This document shows positions 25,308-34,542 of a DNA stretch of 64,000 bases, in pieces (position 1 is the stretch's first letter; each line of letters starts with the position of its first letter). The position numbers and the translations under genes are program-made. The DNA is from Nocardia sp. BSTN01 (lineage in GTDB: Bacteria; Actinomycetota; Actinomycetes; Mycobacteriales; Mycobacteriaceae). The notes under the pieces were generated by a model that did not search any database, had not been told where the DNA came from, and was given only the letters and a program-made list of their open reading frames with translations. The DNA is taken from positions 173,853 to 237,852 of the forward strand of contig NZ_JADKYP010000006.1 of NCBI RefSeq assembly GCF_015354405.1, in the 5' to 3' direction.

Positions 25308-26117
25308 GTGACGGTTTCGATGCACAGCACCGGAAAAGCCTCGTTCGACGACATCTACGACCGCCCCGATCCGAGCGCCTACTGCCGCCGGATGGCCGAA
25401 TTGGACTACTGCATACCGGAATTGGCGAAGCCCGCTTTCCTCGAACTGTTCGCCGACTACGAGGCGCACACCGGTACCGCGCCCACCGTCCTGGATCTGG
25501 GTTGCTCCTACGGGGTGAACGCGGCGCTGCTGCGCTTCGGCACCACCGTCGCCGATCTGGCCGAGCACTACGGTGACGCCGACACCGCCACCTGCATCGC
25601 CCGCGACCGCGCCCGCCTGGCCGCCGACGACCGGCTGCCCGAGATCCGCTTCATCGGCATGGACGCCTCCGCGCCGGCGTTGGACTACGCGGCCGCCACC
25701 GGACTGCTGCACGAGACCGTCCACGCCGATCTGGAGGCGGGCGATCCCACCGAGGCGCAGCGCAAGATCATCGGGTCGGCGGATCTGGTGATCTCCACGG
25801 GCTGCGTCGGTTACGTCACCGGCCGCACCCTCACACGGGTGGCCCGCGCGCACGGTACCCGGCTACCGTGGATGGCACACTTCGTCCTGCGGATGTACGC
25901 CTTCGAACCGATCGCGCGCGAACTCGCCGCCCTGGGGTACCGGACCGAGCGCCGTCCCGGCACCTTCCGGCAGCGTCGCTTCGCCTCCGCCGCCGAACAG
26001 CAACAGGTTTCGAATACGCTGACCGCCAACGGAATCGATCCGACCGGCTACGAATCCGACGGCTGGCTGCACGCCGAACTGTATATATCCACACCGACCC
26101 CCGAGGACCGCCCGTGA
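25308..26117 (+). CDS. class I SAM-dependent methyltransferase
   Basis: A 269-residue methyltransferase with motif I VLDLGCSYGVN (61-71), an acidic post-motif GMDASAPAL and a STGCVGYVTGRTLTRVAR helix. GTG has a perfect AGGAGG at 7 nt. The sequence does not match a well-known N- or O-methyltransferase group, so the acceptor is unknown; the context suggests the product of the upstream oxygenase. The stop overlaps the next start (GTGA), so translation is coupled to the acyltransferase. Confidence 0.85.
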   Translation: MTVSMHSTGKASFDDIYDRPDPSAYCRRMAELDYCIPELAKPAFLELFADYEAHTGTAPTVLDLGCSYGVNAALLRFGTTVADLAEHYGDADTATCIARDRARLAADDRLPEIRFIGMDASAPALDYAAATGLLHETVHADLEAGDPTEAQRKIIGSADLVISTGCVGYVTGRTLTRVARAHGTRLPWMAHFVLRMYAFEPIARELAALGYRTERRPGTFRQRRFASAAEQQQVSNTLTANGIDPTGYESDGWLHAELYISTPTPEDRP

Positions 26118-27928
26118 CCGACCGTACCTTCGCCTTCGACGATCAGCTGCCGCGCGTGCCGCTGCCCACGCTCGACGACAGCTGTGCGCGTTTCCTGCAG
26201 TGGTCGCGGCCGCTGCTGTCGGAGGACGAATACGCCGATACCGAGCGCGCCGTGGCCGATCTGCTGCGCGCCGACGGTCCGGCCCGGATCCTGCACGCCG
26301 ATCTGGAGCGGTTCGACAGCAGTCCCGGCGTCGGCAGCTGGCTCGACGAGTTCTGGCCCTCGCGCTATCTGGGCCGGCGCGACCGGATCGCGGTCAACGC
26401 CAACTTTTTCTTCCTGTTTCGCAACGACACGCCACTGGCGCAGTCCACCTCGGACCAGCAGGCCGATCGCGCCGCCGCGTTGATCACCGCCGCGGTGAAC
26501 TACAAACTGCTGCTCGATCGGGAGGAGATCCCGCCGGTCGTGCAACGCGGAGCGCACTTTTCGATGGCGCAGAACAAATTCCTGTTCTCCGAGACCAGGA
26601 TTCCGGGCGATCCGCAGGACAGCGTGCGGGTGCCCTACAGCCACGACTGGCCCGGACCGTCGCAGGCGCGCCACATCGTGGTCTTCCACCACGGCGCCAT
26701 GTTCCGGATGGAGGTCATCGGCGCCGGCGGTGCGCCGCACGCCCCGGAGGACCTGGCCGACGGGCTGCGGGCCGTGCTCAAGGCGGCGCCCGATCAGCTG
26801 CCGGTCGACTCCTCCGCCGGGCATCTGACCACTATGGCGCGGGCCGAATGGGCCGGTGTGCGTGGCCGTCTGCTCGAGGATCCGGAGAACGCGGCGGCGC
26901 TCGAGGTGATCGAAACCGCGCTGTTCTGCGTCTGTCTCGACGATGTGAGCCCGGCCGATCAGCTCGCGGCCAGTGATCAGCTGCTGCACGGTGACAGCGG
27001 TAACCGGTGGTTCGACAAGGCGGTCTCGCTGATTGTCTTCGCCGACGGCAGCGCCGGTATCAATGTGGAGCACTGCGGGCTCGACGGCACCACCATCCTG
27101 TCGTTCGTCGACCGGCTGCTCGAGACGCCGGCCGCCGAACATGCCGCGCAGTCGGGTGCGCAGCCGCAGGGGTTGCCCTCGGTGGAGCCGATCGAGTTCC
27201 GGCTCGACGATCGGTTGCGTGGTGAGATCTCCTCGGCCGCAGCCGCATTCGCTCAGTTCGTCGCCGACAATGCCACCACCACGGTGTCGTTCGACCACTT
27301 CGGCACCGGCCGCGCCAAGCAGCTCGGCATTTCGCCGGACGCCTTCGCGCAGTTGAGCTATCAGCTCGCGCATCAGCGCAGCAAGGGAATGGTCGGGGCC
27401 ACCTACGAATCGATCGCGACCCGGCAGTATCGCAACGGCCGCACCGAGGCCATGCGCGTGATCACCCCGCAGATCCTGGATTTCGTTGCCACCATGGACG
27501 ATTCGTCGGCCGATGCGGCGACGAAGCTCGCCGCCGCCCGGGCGGCCGCGACCGCCCACGTGGAGCGGGCCAAACAGTGCCAGCGCGGTGAGGCGCCGGA
27601 GCAGCATCTATGGGAGCTGCAGTGGGTGCAGCGCCGGCGCGGCGCCGAACTGGGCGCCACCGAGCCGATGCCGTTCTTCGACAGCCCGGGCTGGATCATC
27701 ACCCGAGACGACTATCTGAGCACGAGCTCGGCGCCCTCGGCGAACATCGAATACTTCGGTTTCGGCTGCACCAGCCCCAAGTGCATCGGCATCGCCTACG
27801 TCCTGCTGCCGGATCGCTGGAACATCTATCTCGCGACACCGAAAGCGGTGGCGGAGCAGATGTATCGGTTCGCCGACGAACTGCGGACCGCGGTGTCGGA
27901 GCTGGAGGAGCTGCTCGCCTCGGCCTGA
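26114..27928 (+). CDS. choline/carnitine O-acyltransferase family protein
   Basis: A 604-residue member of the carnitine/choline acyltransferase family, which moves acyl groups between CoA and a hydroxyl of a quaternary-ammonium alcohol. The catalytic histidine is His320 in NVEHCGLDGTT; the C-terminal ATYESIATRQYRNGRTEAMR block matches the substrate- and CoA-site TYE...R.GRTE motif. Family members are about 600 residues, so this one is complete. Bacterial examples are uncommon. It overlaps the methyltransferase by 4 nt. The exact alcohol and acyl donor cannot be read from sequence. Confidence 0.9.
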   Translation: MTDRTFAFDDQLPRVPLPTLDDSCARFLQWSRPLLSEDEYADTERAVADLLRADGPARILHADLERFDSSPGVGSWLDEFWPSRYLGRRDRIAVNANFFFLFRNDTPLAQSTSDQQADRAAALITAAVNYKLLLDREEIPPVVQRGAHFSMAQNKFLFSETRIPGDPQDSVRVPYSHDWPGPSQARHIVVFHHGAMFRMEVIGAGGAPHAPEDLADGLRAVLKAAPDQLPVDSSAGHLTTMARAEWAGVRGRLLEDPENAAALEVIETALFCVCLDDVSPADQLAASDQLLHGDSGNRWFDKAVSLIVFADGSAGINVEHCGLDGTTILSFVDRLLETPAAEHAAQSGAQPQGLPSVEPIEFRLDDRLRGEISSAAAAFAQFVADNATTTVSFDHFGTGRAKQLGISPDAFAQLSYQLAHQRSKGMVGATYESIATRQYRNGRTEAMRVITPQILDFVATMDDSSADAATKLAAARAAATAHVERAKQCQRGEAPEQHLWELQWVQRRRGAELGATEPMPFFDSPGWIITRDDYLSTSSAPSANIEYFGFGCTSPKCIGIAYVLLPDRWNIYLATPKAVAEQMYRFADELRTAVSELEELLASA

Positions 27929-27941
27929 TGGGTGGACTACA

Positions 27942-27992
27942 CCCGAGCCGACCGACACCCGGACCGGGAGACAGGCGGCTCGGGTGTCGGTC
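27942..27992 (+). terminator. two overlapping, mutually exclusive hairpins after the acyltransferase
   Basis: CCCGAGCCG (27942-27950) pairs with CGGCTCGGG (27976-27984), and GACCGACACCC (27950-27960) pairs with GGGTGTCGGTC (27982-27992). The arms are interleaved, so only one simple hairpin, or a pseudoknot, can form. It is probably the operon terminator. The rest of 27993-28134 shows no gene. Confidence 0.5.
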
Positions 27993-28134
27993 GTATCGGG
28001 GGATGGTCGCGGCGAATCGCTGTCGCGCGAGACTGTCTCGGCCGCACCGAGTTTCGGTCCGCAGGTACCGTCACCGGAGCGCAGGCGCCGTGCCGGGTCG
28101 GTCTCGAGCCGAGATGGGCGTGCACTCGGATTGA

Positions 28135-28140
28135 TAGTCT
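28135..28140 (+). promoter_or_regulatory. -10 element of the GNAT gene, leaderless
   Basis: TAGTCT lies 7 nt before GTG 28148, which fixes the start. Confidence 0.45.
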
Positions 28141-28147
28141 CGTTCCC

Positions 28148-28735
28148 GTGGCCGACTCGGTGATGCCGCTGTTCGCCTGGCGTCGGGTGACACCGGCGGA
28201 TTTCGCGCTGCTGGGACATTGGCTGGCGCAACCGCATGTGCGGCGGTGGTGGCATCACGACTTCGACGCCGCATCGATCGAACGCGATTTCGGCCCGACC
28301 GCGCGCGGGGAGGTGGCCGCCGAGGATCTGCTCGTCAGCGCCGACGGCGAACCCGTCGGGCTGGTGCAGCGGATCCGCTGGGCGGACTGGCCCGAGTACG
28401 TGGAGCAGATGCGGCCGATCCTCGACGTGCCCGGCGAGGCCGTGTCGCTGGACTATTTGATCGGCGAGCCGGGGCGAGTGGGCCGCGGTCTGGGTTCGGC
28501 GATGCTGCGCGCGGTCGTCGCGGCGAGTTGGGGCGACTATCCGCGCGCCGACTGCATCGTCATCCCCGTCGCGTCCGCCAACCGCGCGTCCTGGCGGGCG
28601 CTGGAGAAGGCCGGTCTGCGCCGAGTCGCGGCAGGAGAGCTGCCGCCGGACAACCCGATCGACGATGGATGGCATTACATCTATCGCATCGATCGTCCCC
28701 GCGAGGCTCCGGCATCGACGACCGCCGGACGGTGA
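28148..28735 (+). CDS. GNAT acetyltransferase, AAC(6')-like
   Basis: A 195-residue GCN5-related acetyltransferase. The opening [15 protein letters not shown] and the [25 protein letters not shown] block (acetyl-CoA pyrophosphate loop RGLGSA) follow the layout of aminoglycoside 6'-N-acetyltransferases and of siderophore acyltransferase (IucB-like) relatives. C-terminal [20 protein letters not shown] is the usual GNAT motif B. The substrate is unproven: it could be an aminoglycoside, a hydroxylamine or another amine. It is a monocistronic gene between the acyltransferase operon and hisE. Confidence 0.8.
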   Translation: MADSVMPLFAWRRVTPADFALLGHWLAQPHVRRWWHHDFDAASIERDFGPTARGEVAAEDLLVSADGEPVGLVQRIRWADWPEYVEQMRPILDVPGEAVSLDYLIGEPGRVGRGLGSAMLRAVVAASWGDYPRADCIVIPVASANRASWRALEKAGLRRVAAGELPPDNPIDDGWHYIYRIDRPREAPASTTAGR

Positions 28736-28820
28736 CCACGCGCACACCCGCGGCAACCGCGGCGCCCGCGCCGATAACCGATTGCGGGACATATGCGGTC
28801 GTCTGAAAGAATGGCCTCCC

Positions 28821-29084
28821 GTGAAGACTTTCGAAACCCTGTTCGCCGAGCTGCAGGATCGTGCGGCCAACCGTCCGGAAGGTTCCGCAACCGTGGCGGC
28901 ATTGGACGCCGGGGTCCATGCGCAGGGCAAGAAGGTGATCGAAGAGGCCGGTGAGGTGTGGATCGCCGCCGAACACGAGACCGACGAACAGCTGGCCGAA
29001 GAGATCTCGCAGCTCCTGTACTGGGTGCAGGTGCTGATGGTGGGCCGCGGTCTGCGGCTCGAGGACGTGTACCGACATCTGTGA
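28821..29084 (+). CDS. hisE: phosphoribosyl-ATP pyrophosphohydrolase
   Basis: An 87-residue MazG-like HisE, the second step of histidine synthesis, hydrolysing phosphoribosyl-ATP to phosphoribosyl-AMP. The metal site is in [17 protein letters not shown], with downstream [17 protein letters not shown] start [11 protein letters not shown] is as in mycobacterial HisE. hisG follows 92 nt later, as in Rv2122c-Rv2121c. Confidence 0.95.
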   Translation: MKTFETLFAELQDRAANRPEGSATVAALDAGVHAQGKKVIEEAGEVWIAAEHETDEQLAEEISQLLYWVQVLMVGRGLRLEDVYRHL

Positions 29085-29092
29085 CGGGTGAG

Positions 29093-29117
29093 GCCCGAGC
29101 CGCCACGGCTCTCGGGC
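29093..29117 (+). terminator. hairpin between hisE and hisG
   Basis: GCCCGAG / CTCGGGC, 7-bp perfect stem with inner CC/GG pairs and no U-tract, in the 92-nt intergenic leader. It may partly terminate or attenuate hisG transcription. Confidence 0.35.
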
Positions 29118-29176
29118 GACACGGTTCGACCGTTCCCTGACACATCTGTCCGCCACCCGTCCCGAAAGGACACACC

Positions 29177-30028
29177 ATGCTTCGCGTCGCAGTCCCCAAC
29201 AAGGGCTCACTGTCCGAATCGGCCGTCGAAATTCTCACCGAGGCCGGCTACCGCAAACGCAGCGATTCGCGCGACCTGTCGGTGATCGACAACGCCAACC
29301 AGGTCGAATTCTTCTTTCTCCGCCCGAAGGACATCGCGATCTACGTCGGGTCGGGACGCCTCGACCTCGGCATCACCGGCCGCGATCTGGCCCTGGATTC
29401 CGGCGCCCCGGTGCAGGAACGCCTCAGTCTCGGTTTCGGCCGCTCCACCTTCCGCTACGCCGCCCCCGCCGGGCGCGAATGGAAGGTCGAGGACCTCTAC
29501 GACAAACGGATCGCCACCAGCTACCCGAATCTGGTGCTGCGGGATCTGCAGCGCCGGGGCATCGAGGCCGAGGTGATCCGGCTCGACGGTGCGGTGGAGA
29601 TCTCCATCCAGCTCGGCGTCGCCGATGCCATCGCCGATGTGGTGGGCTCCGGCCGCACCCTGCGCCAGCACGATCTGGTCGCCTTCGGCGATTCGCTGTG
29701 CGATTCGGAGGCCGTGCTGATCGAGGCCACCGGTTCCGATCGCGGCGACAAGGCCCGCAACCAGCTCATCGCCCGGGTCCAGGGCGTGGTCTTCGCTCAG
29801 CAGTACCTGATGCTGGACTACGACTGCCCGAAGGATCTGCTGGACCGCGCCGCCGCGATCACGCCCGGGCTGGAGTCGCCGACCGTCTCCCCGCTGACCG
29901 ATCCCGACTGGGTCGCCGTGCGCGCGCTGGTGCCGCGCAATCAGGGCAACGACGTGATGGATCAGCTCGCCGAACTCGGCGCCAAGGCGATCCTCGCCAC
30001 CGATATCCGTTCCTGCCGCGCCTTCTGA
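29177..30028 (+). CDS. hisG: ATP phosphoribosyltransferase, long form
   Basis: A 283-residue HisG, the committed step of histidine synthesis (ATP plus PRPP). Two periplasmic-binding-like catalytic lobes contain [29 protein letters not shown] and the PRPP loop [11 protein letters not shown] ([12 protein letters not shown]). The C-terminal about 75 residues form the ACT-like regulatory domain that allows histidine feedback, so HisZ is not needed. ATG is preceded by GAAAGGA. Confidence 0.96.
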   Translation: MLRVAVPNKGSLSESAVEILTEAGYRKRSDSRDLSVIDNANQVEFFFLRPKDIAIYVGSGRLDLGITGRDLALDSGAPVQERLSLGFGRSTFRYAAPAGREWKVEDLYDKRIATSYPNLVLRDLQRRGIEAEVIRLDGAVEISIQLGVADAIADVVGSGRTLRQHDLVAFGDSLCDSEAVLIEATGSDRGDKARNQLIARVQGVVFAQQYLMLDYDCPKDLLDRAAAITPGLESPTVSPLTDPDWVAVRALVPRNQGNDVMDQLAELGAKAILATDIRSCRAF

Positions 30029-30049
30029 CGTCGACGGACGGCGCCGCGG

Positions 30050-30913
30050 TCACGGGTGCGGCACCGTCGCCGCGGCATCGTCCGGCCAGCCCGGATACGG
30101 CGGCGGAGTACCGCCGTAGGCCGGGCACAGGGAGCGGTACTCGCAGAACTTGCAGCTCCACCCGGGCCGCGGCGGGAAATCTCCGTCGCGGCCGGCGGTG
30201 GTGATCGCCGCCCACAGGGCCGACACGATGCGCTCGAACCGGACCAGTTCGTCCGCGTCCGGCGCATAGGTCAGGATCTGCCCGTCGCGCAGGTACAGCA
30301 GCCGCAGCTGGGCCGGCGCCACGCCGCGGGTGCGGTACATGATCAGCGCGTAGAACTTCAGCTGGAACAGCGCCTTCTGCTCGGCATCGGGCGCGGGAGT
30401 GCGGCCGGTCTTGTAGTCGACGACGCGCAACCGGCCGTCCGGCGCGATATCGATGCGGTCGACATATCCGCGCAGCGGCGATCCGTCCGCCAGCCGGACC
30501 TCCACCAGCGATTCGCAGGATTCCGGGTCGAATCCGGTGGGGTTCTCGAGGTGGTAGTAGCCGCGGACCAGGCGGCTCACCTCATCGAGAAACGGTGGGA
30601 GACCGCCTTGTTCGAGCACCACCTCGATCTCGGGGCGATCTGCCAGCAAACGCTGCCAGGCCGGCTCCACCAGCGCCGCGGCCCGCTCCGGAACGCGTTC
30701 ACCACTGGGTAGCCGGTACAGCGATTCCAGCACCGCGTGTACCACCGTTCCGCGTACGGCGTCGCGGCCGGGAGTTTCCGGAATGCGGTCGATCGCGCGT
30801 AATCGGTATTTGAGCGGACATTGTTTGAAATCGATTGCCCGCGAGGGCGACAACGCCGGTCCGCGGGAAACGGCCGGTAATTCGGGCGGGGTCGCCGTCG
30901 GTGGTGCGGACAT
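30050..30913 (-). CDS. RecB-family PD-(D/E)XK nuclease with Fe-S-type cysteines (Rv2119-like)
   Basis: A 287-residue nuclease of the Cas4/AddB/RecB superfamily. Active-site motifs are GTVVHAVLE (His), GYVDRID (Asp) and VVDYKTG (Asp, Lys). One cysteine near residue 33 (FKQCPLKYR) and three at the C-terminus (CKFCEYRSLCP) form the four-cysteine Fe-S pattern of this group. Probably a single-strand DNA exonuclease. ATG 30913 is leaderless (TAGCCT at 7 nt); a GTG at 30943 is less likely. It ends 21 nt from hisG and is divergent from trmI, as in M. tuberculosis. Confidence 0.9.
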   Translation of the reverse strand: MSAPPTATPPELPAVSRGPALSPSRAIDFKQCPLKYRLRAIDRIPETPGRDAVRGTVVHAVLESLYRLPSGERVPERAAALVEPAWQRLLADRPEIEVVLEQGGLPPFLDEVSRLVRGYYHLENPTGFDPESCESLVEVRLADGSPLRGYVDRIDIAPDGRLRVVDYKTGRTPAPDAEQKALFQLKFYALIMYRTRGVAPAQLRLLYLRDGQILTYAPDADELVRFERIVSALWAAITTAGRDGDFPPRPGWSCKFCEYRSLCPAYGGTPPPYPGWPDDAAATVPHP

Positions 30914-30920
30914 ACCTGGC

Positions 30921-30926
30921 AGGCTA
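30921..30926 (-). promoter_or_regulatory. -10 element of the RecB-like nuclease gene, leaderless
   Basis: Minus-strand TAGCCT lies 7 nt before ATG 30913. Confidence 0.45.
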
Positions 30927-30975
30927 TCGGCGGGTACCGACACATTCCGCGGCGCGTTACCGCCGCCGGAAATGA

Positions 30976-31830
<855 letters not shown>

Positions 31831-31901
31831 GCGGGCGACTCAGGCGTCGTCCCTCCGTTTCGCTGTGCTCGGCTCGATCGGCAGCCCCCTACCGACGATG
31901 C

Positions 31902-31933
31902 GGCCCCGGTTCGCGCCTGGCGAAACCGGGGCC
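31902..31933. terminator. hairpin between trmI and the lipoprotein gene
   Basis: GGCCCCGGTT / AACCGGGGCC, 10-bp perfect outer stem with a further CGC/GCG pair after one bulged base, between convergent genes. No U-tract. Confidence 0.65.
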
Positions 31934-31948
31934 GGTGTCATGCCTCGA

Positions 31949-32536
31949 TCAGGGCTGGCAGGGCGCCATACCCATGGCCAGGATCTGGCACGCGGAGGCG
32001 TCCGACAGCTGCCAGCCGGCGGCCGAGTGCTGCCAGGTCATCGGCATCGGGCCCGCCGGGCCGTGCGGGGAGGTGATGGTGACCTGGCCGGTGGCCTGGT
32101 CGCCCTCGGTCTTGATGTCGGCGACGGTGAAGGTGATGGTGCCGTAGTTGGCCAGCCCCTTGGTCATGGTGTCGATGTTGGCGGCGCGCTTGTCCCCTCC
32201 GACCACCAGTTTTTCCTTCTCGGTGGTCGGCTTGGCCGGATCCACGAAACCGTTGAGGGTGGCCTGCAGTTCCTCGGCGGTGGGGGCGGGCGCGGCGGCG
32301 GCGCTCGTCGCGGCGGCCGAGGCCGAGGTGGCCGTGGTGGCGTTCGTCGGCGTGGAGTCCTGGGAATTGTCGGACCCGCATGCTGTCATAGCGGTAACGG
32401 CGAGCGCGGCGAACGCGGTAGCCGTAGCAAGACGCAACCGGCGCGAACCGGAAACACCGGCGGTCCGCGTGGCGTTGCTCCCGGTGCGGGTACTGCCGCC
32501 GAAGGGAGTAACGCTGTGGCGGGTAGGAAGGAGCAT
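31949..32536 (-). CDS. MTB12-like secreted lipoprotein (LppK position)
   Basis: A 195-residue exported protein. A long N-region with RR leads to the hydrophobic stretch LATATAFAALAVTAMTAC, and the MTAC cysteine is a plausible lipobox. A Thr/Ala/Ser linker follows, then a domain of about 110 residues (TAEELQATLNGFVDP to the end) resembling MTB12/CFP-2, with a C-terminal cysteine pair (ACQILAMGMAPC) probably disulfide-bonded. It occupies the position of lppK between trmI and mpa. Start ATG has AAAGG at 8 nt. An IdeR-like box lies 50 bp upstream. Confidence 0.8.
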   Translation of the reverse strand: MLLPTRHSVTPFGGSTRTGSNATRTAGVSGSRRLRLATATAFAALAVTAMTACGSDNSQDSTPTNATTATSASAAATSAAAAPAPTAEELQATLNGFVDPAKPTTEKEKLVVGGDKRAANIDTMTKGLANYGTITFTVADIKTEGDQATGQVTITSPHGPAGPMPMTWQHSAAGWQLSDASACQILAMGMAPCQP

Positions 32537-32585
32537 CGACTAGACCTTTCGGTTCGGTCCGGCGAAATCGCTCGCCGAATGCAGG

Positions 32586-32604
32586 TTAGGGCAGGCTAAC
32601 ATGG
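32586..32604. promoter_or_regulatory. IdeR/DtxR-like iron box between the lipoprotein and mpa genes
   Basis: A 19-mer beginning TTAGG and containing AGGCTAAC at its centre agrees at 14 of 19 positions with the DtxR/IdeR consensus. It includes the inverted repeat GTTAG-ggcagg-CTAAC and overlaps possible TAACCT and TAGCCT -10 hexamers of the lipoprotein gene, so part of the similarity could be promoter sequence. Confidence 0.35.
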
Positions 32605-32718
32605 TGGCCCGGGCCGGTAGACCGCAGCTGAGATGTGATCACGACGAAACCATGTCGGAAAGCGAGAACGGTTCGCGCCCGGTAGCGTTGATAGACCGGG
32701 ACTGGGAGGAGCAGCATC

Positions 32719-34479
32719 ATGAGCCCCATCGAGAATTCGGATTCGGCGGCCTGGAGAGAACTCGAGGTGGTACGCGCCGAGGCGGCTGCACTCCGTAGGC
32801 AACTCGCCGACTCGCCGGATCGTTCAAGGGAATTGGAAGCTCGTATCGATTCGCTGACGATTCGCAACACCAAACTGATGGACACCCTCAAGGAGGCTCG
32901 TCAGCAGTTGGTGGCGCTGCGTGAGGAGGTCGATCGGCTGGGCCAGCCGCCCAGCGGCTACGGCGTGCTGATCGGTGTGTACGAGGATCAGACGGTCGAT
33001 GTGTTCACTTCCGGACGCAAGATGCGCCTGACGTGCTCGCCGAACATCGACACCTCGGAACTGCACTACGGACAGACCGTGCGCCTGAACGAGGCGCTCA
33101 CGGTCGTCGAGGCCGGCACCTTCGACCGGACCGGTGAGATCGGCACCCTGCGTGAGGTCCTCGACGACGGCCGTCGCGCCCTGGTCGTGGGTCATGCCGA
33201 CGAAGAACGTGTCGTCTGGCTGTCGGGCCCGCTGTCGGCGCTGGTCGACGCGGACGACGTCGAAGATCCGAACGCGCCCGTGCGGCGGTTGCGCCCGGGT
33301 GATTCGCTGCTCGTCGACACCAAGGCCGGGTTCGCGTTCGAGCGCATCCCCAAGGCCGAGGTCGAGGATCTGGTGCTCGAAGAGGTGCCCGATGTCGGTT
33401 ACGAGGACATCGGTGGCCTGGGCCGCCAGATCGAGCAGATCCGCGACGCGGTGGAGCTGCCGTTCCTGCACAAGGATCTGTTCCGCGAATACGCGCTGCG
33501 CCCGCCCAAGGGTGTGCTGCTCTACGGTCCGCCGGGCTGCGGTAAGACCCTGATCGCCAAGGCGGTCGCCAACTCGCTGGCGAAGAAGATTGCCGAGGCG
33601 CGCGGTGAGGACGCCAAGGAGGCCAAGTCCTTCTTCCTCAACATCAAGGGTCCCGAGCTGCTGAACAAGTTCGTCGGCGAGACCGAGCGCCACATCCGGA
33701 TCATCTTCCAGCGGGCTCGTGAGAAGGCCTCCGAAGGCACCCCGGTGATCGTGTTCTTCGACGAGATGGACTCGATCTTCCGAACTCGTGGTTCGGGTGT
33801 GTCCTCGGATGTGGAGACCACGGTCGTGCCGCAGCTGCTGTCGGAGATCGACGGTGTGGAGGGCCTGGAGAACGTCATCGTGATCGGTGCGTCCAACCGC
33901 GAGGACATGATCGACCCCGCGATCCTGCGGCCGGGCCGTCTGGACGTGAAGATCAAGATCGAGCGTCCGGATGCCGAAGCGGCACAGGACATCTTCTCCA
34001 AGTACCTCACCGAGCAGCTGCCATTGCATGCCGACGACATCGCCGAATTCGCCGGCGATCGGCCCAAGTGCGTCAAGGCGATGATCGAGCGGGTCGTGGA
34101 CCGGATGTACGCCGAGAGCGAGGACAACCGCTTCCTCGAGGTCACCTACGCCAACGGTGACAAGGAAGTCCTGTACTTCAAGGACTTCAACTCCGGCGCC
34201 ATGATCCAGAACATCGTGGACCGTTCCAAGAAGTACGCGATCAAGTCCGTGCTGGAGACCGGCAATCCCGGTCTGCGCATCCAGCACCTGTTCGATTCGA
34301 TAGTCGACGAGTTCTCCGAGAACGAGGACCTGCCCAACACCACCAATCCGGATGACTGGGCACGTATTTCGGGTAAGAAGGGCGAACGGATCGTCTACAT
34401 CCGGACGCTGGTTACCGGTAAGAACGCTTCGGCGAGCCGGGCGATCGATACCGAATCCAATACGGGTCAGTACCTCTAG
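32719..34479 (+). CDS. mpa: proteasome-associated AAA ATPase Mpa/ARC
   Basis: A 586-residue hexameric unfoldase that captures pupylated proteins through its coiled coil and feeds them into the 20S core. N-terminal coiled coil (about 5-75), tandem OB domains (about 76-230), AAA domain with Walker A GPPGCGKT (270-277) and Walker B FFDE (Asp348, Glu349), sensor [16 protein letters not shown], and the C-terminal QYL tail that docks on PrcA. AGGAG sits before the ATG, and TAGCGT at 32683-32688 is a possible -10. About 10 kb of other genes separate it from dop-pup-prcBA here. Confidence 0.97.
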   Translation: MSPIENSDSAAWRELEVVRAEAAALRRQLADSPDRSRELEARIDSLTIRNTKLMDTLKEARQQLVALREEVDRLGQPPSGYGVLIGVYEDQTVDVFTSGRKMRLTCSPNIDTSELHYGQTVRLNEALTVVEAGTFDRTGEIGTLREVLDDGRRALVVGHADEERVVWLSGPLSALVDADDVEDPNAPVRRLRPGDSLLVDTKAGFAFERIPKAEVEDLVLEEVPDVGYEDIGGLGRQIEQIRDAVELPFLHKDLFREYALRPPKGVLLYGPPGCGKTLIAKAVANSLAKKIAEARGEDAKEAKSFFLNIKGPELLNKFVGETERHIRIIFQRAREKASEGTPVIVFFDEMDSIFRTRGSGVSSDVETTVVPQLLSEIDGVEGLENVIVIGASNREDMIDPAILRPGRLDVKIKIERPDAEAAQDIFSKYLTEQLPLHADDIAEFAGDRPKCVKAMIERVVDRMYAESEDNRFLEVTYANGDKEVLYFKDFNSGAMIQNIVDRSKKYAIKSVLETGNPGLRIQHLFDSIVDEFSENEDLPNTTNPDDWARISGKKGERIVYIRTLVTGKNASASRAIDTESNTGQYL

Positions 34480-34496
34480 GAGTACCGCACACACAC

Positions 34497-34529
34497 GAAG
34501 GCCGCGCCCGCATCGCGAGCGCGGCCTTC
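34497..34529. terminator. intrinsic-type hairpin between mpa and the cyclophilin gene
   Basis: Perfect 11-bp stem GAAGGCCGCGC / GCGCGGCCTTC with an 11-nt loop between convergent genes. The AAG/CTT base gives short T runs on either strand. Confidence 0.75.
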
Positions 34530-34542
34530 GCCGTATCCGGTG

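Noticed and set aside
26048-27607. 519-codon minus-strand frame
   Set aside because: Antisense shadow of the carnitine-type acyltransferase.
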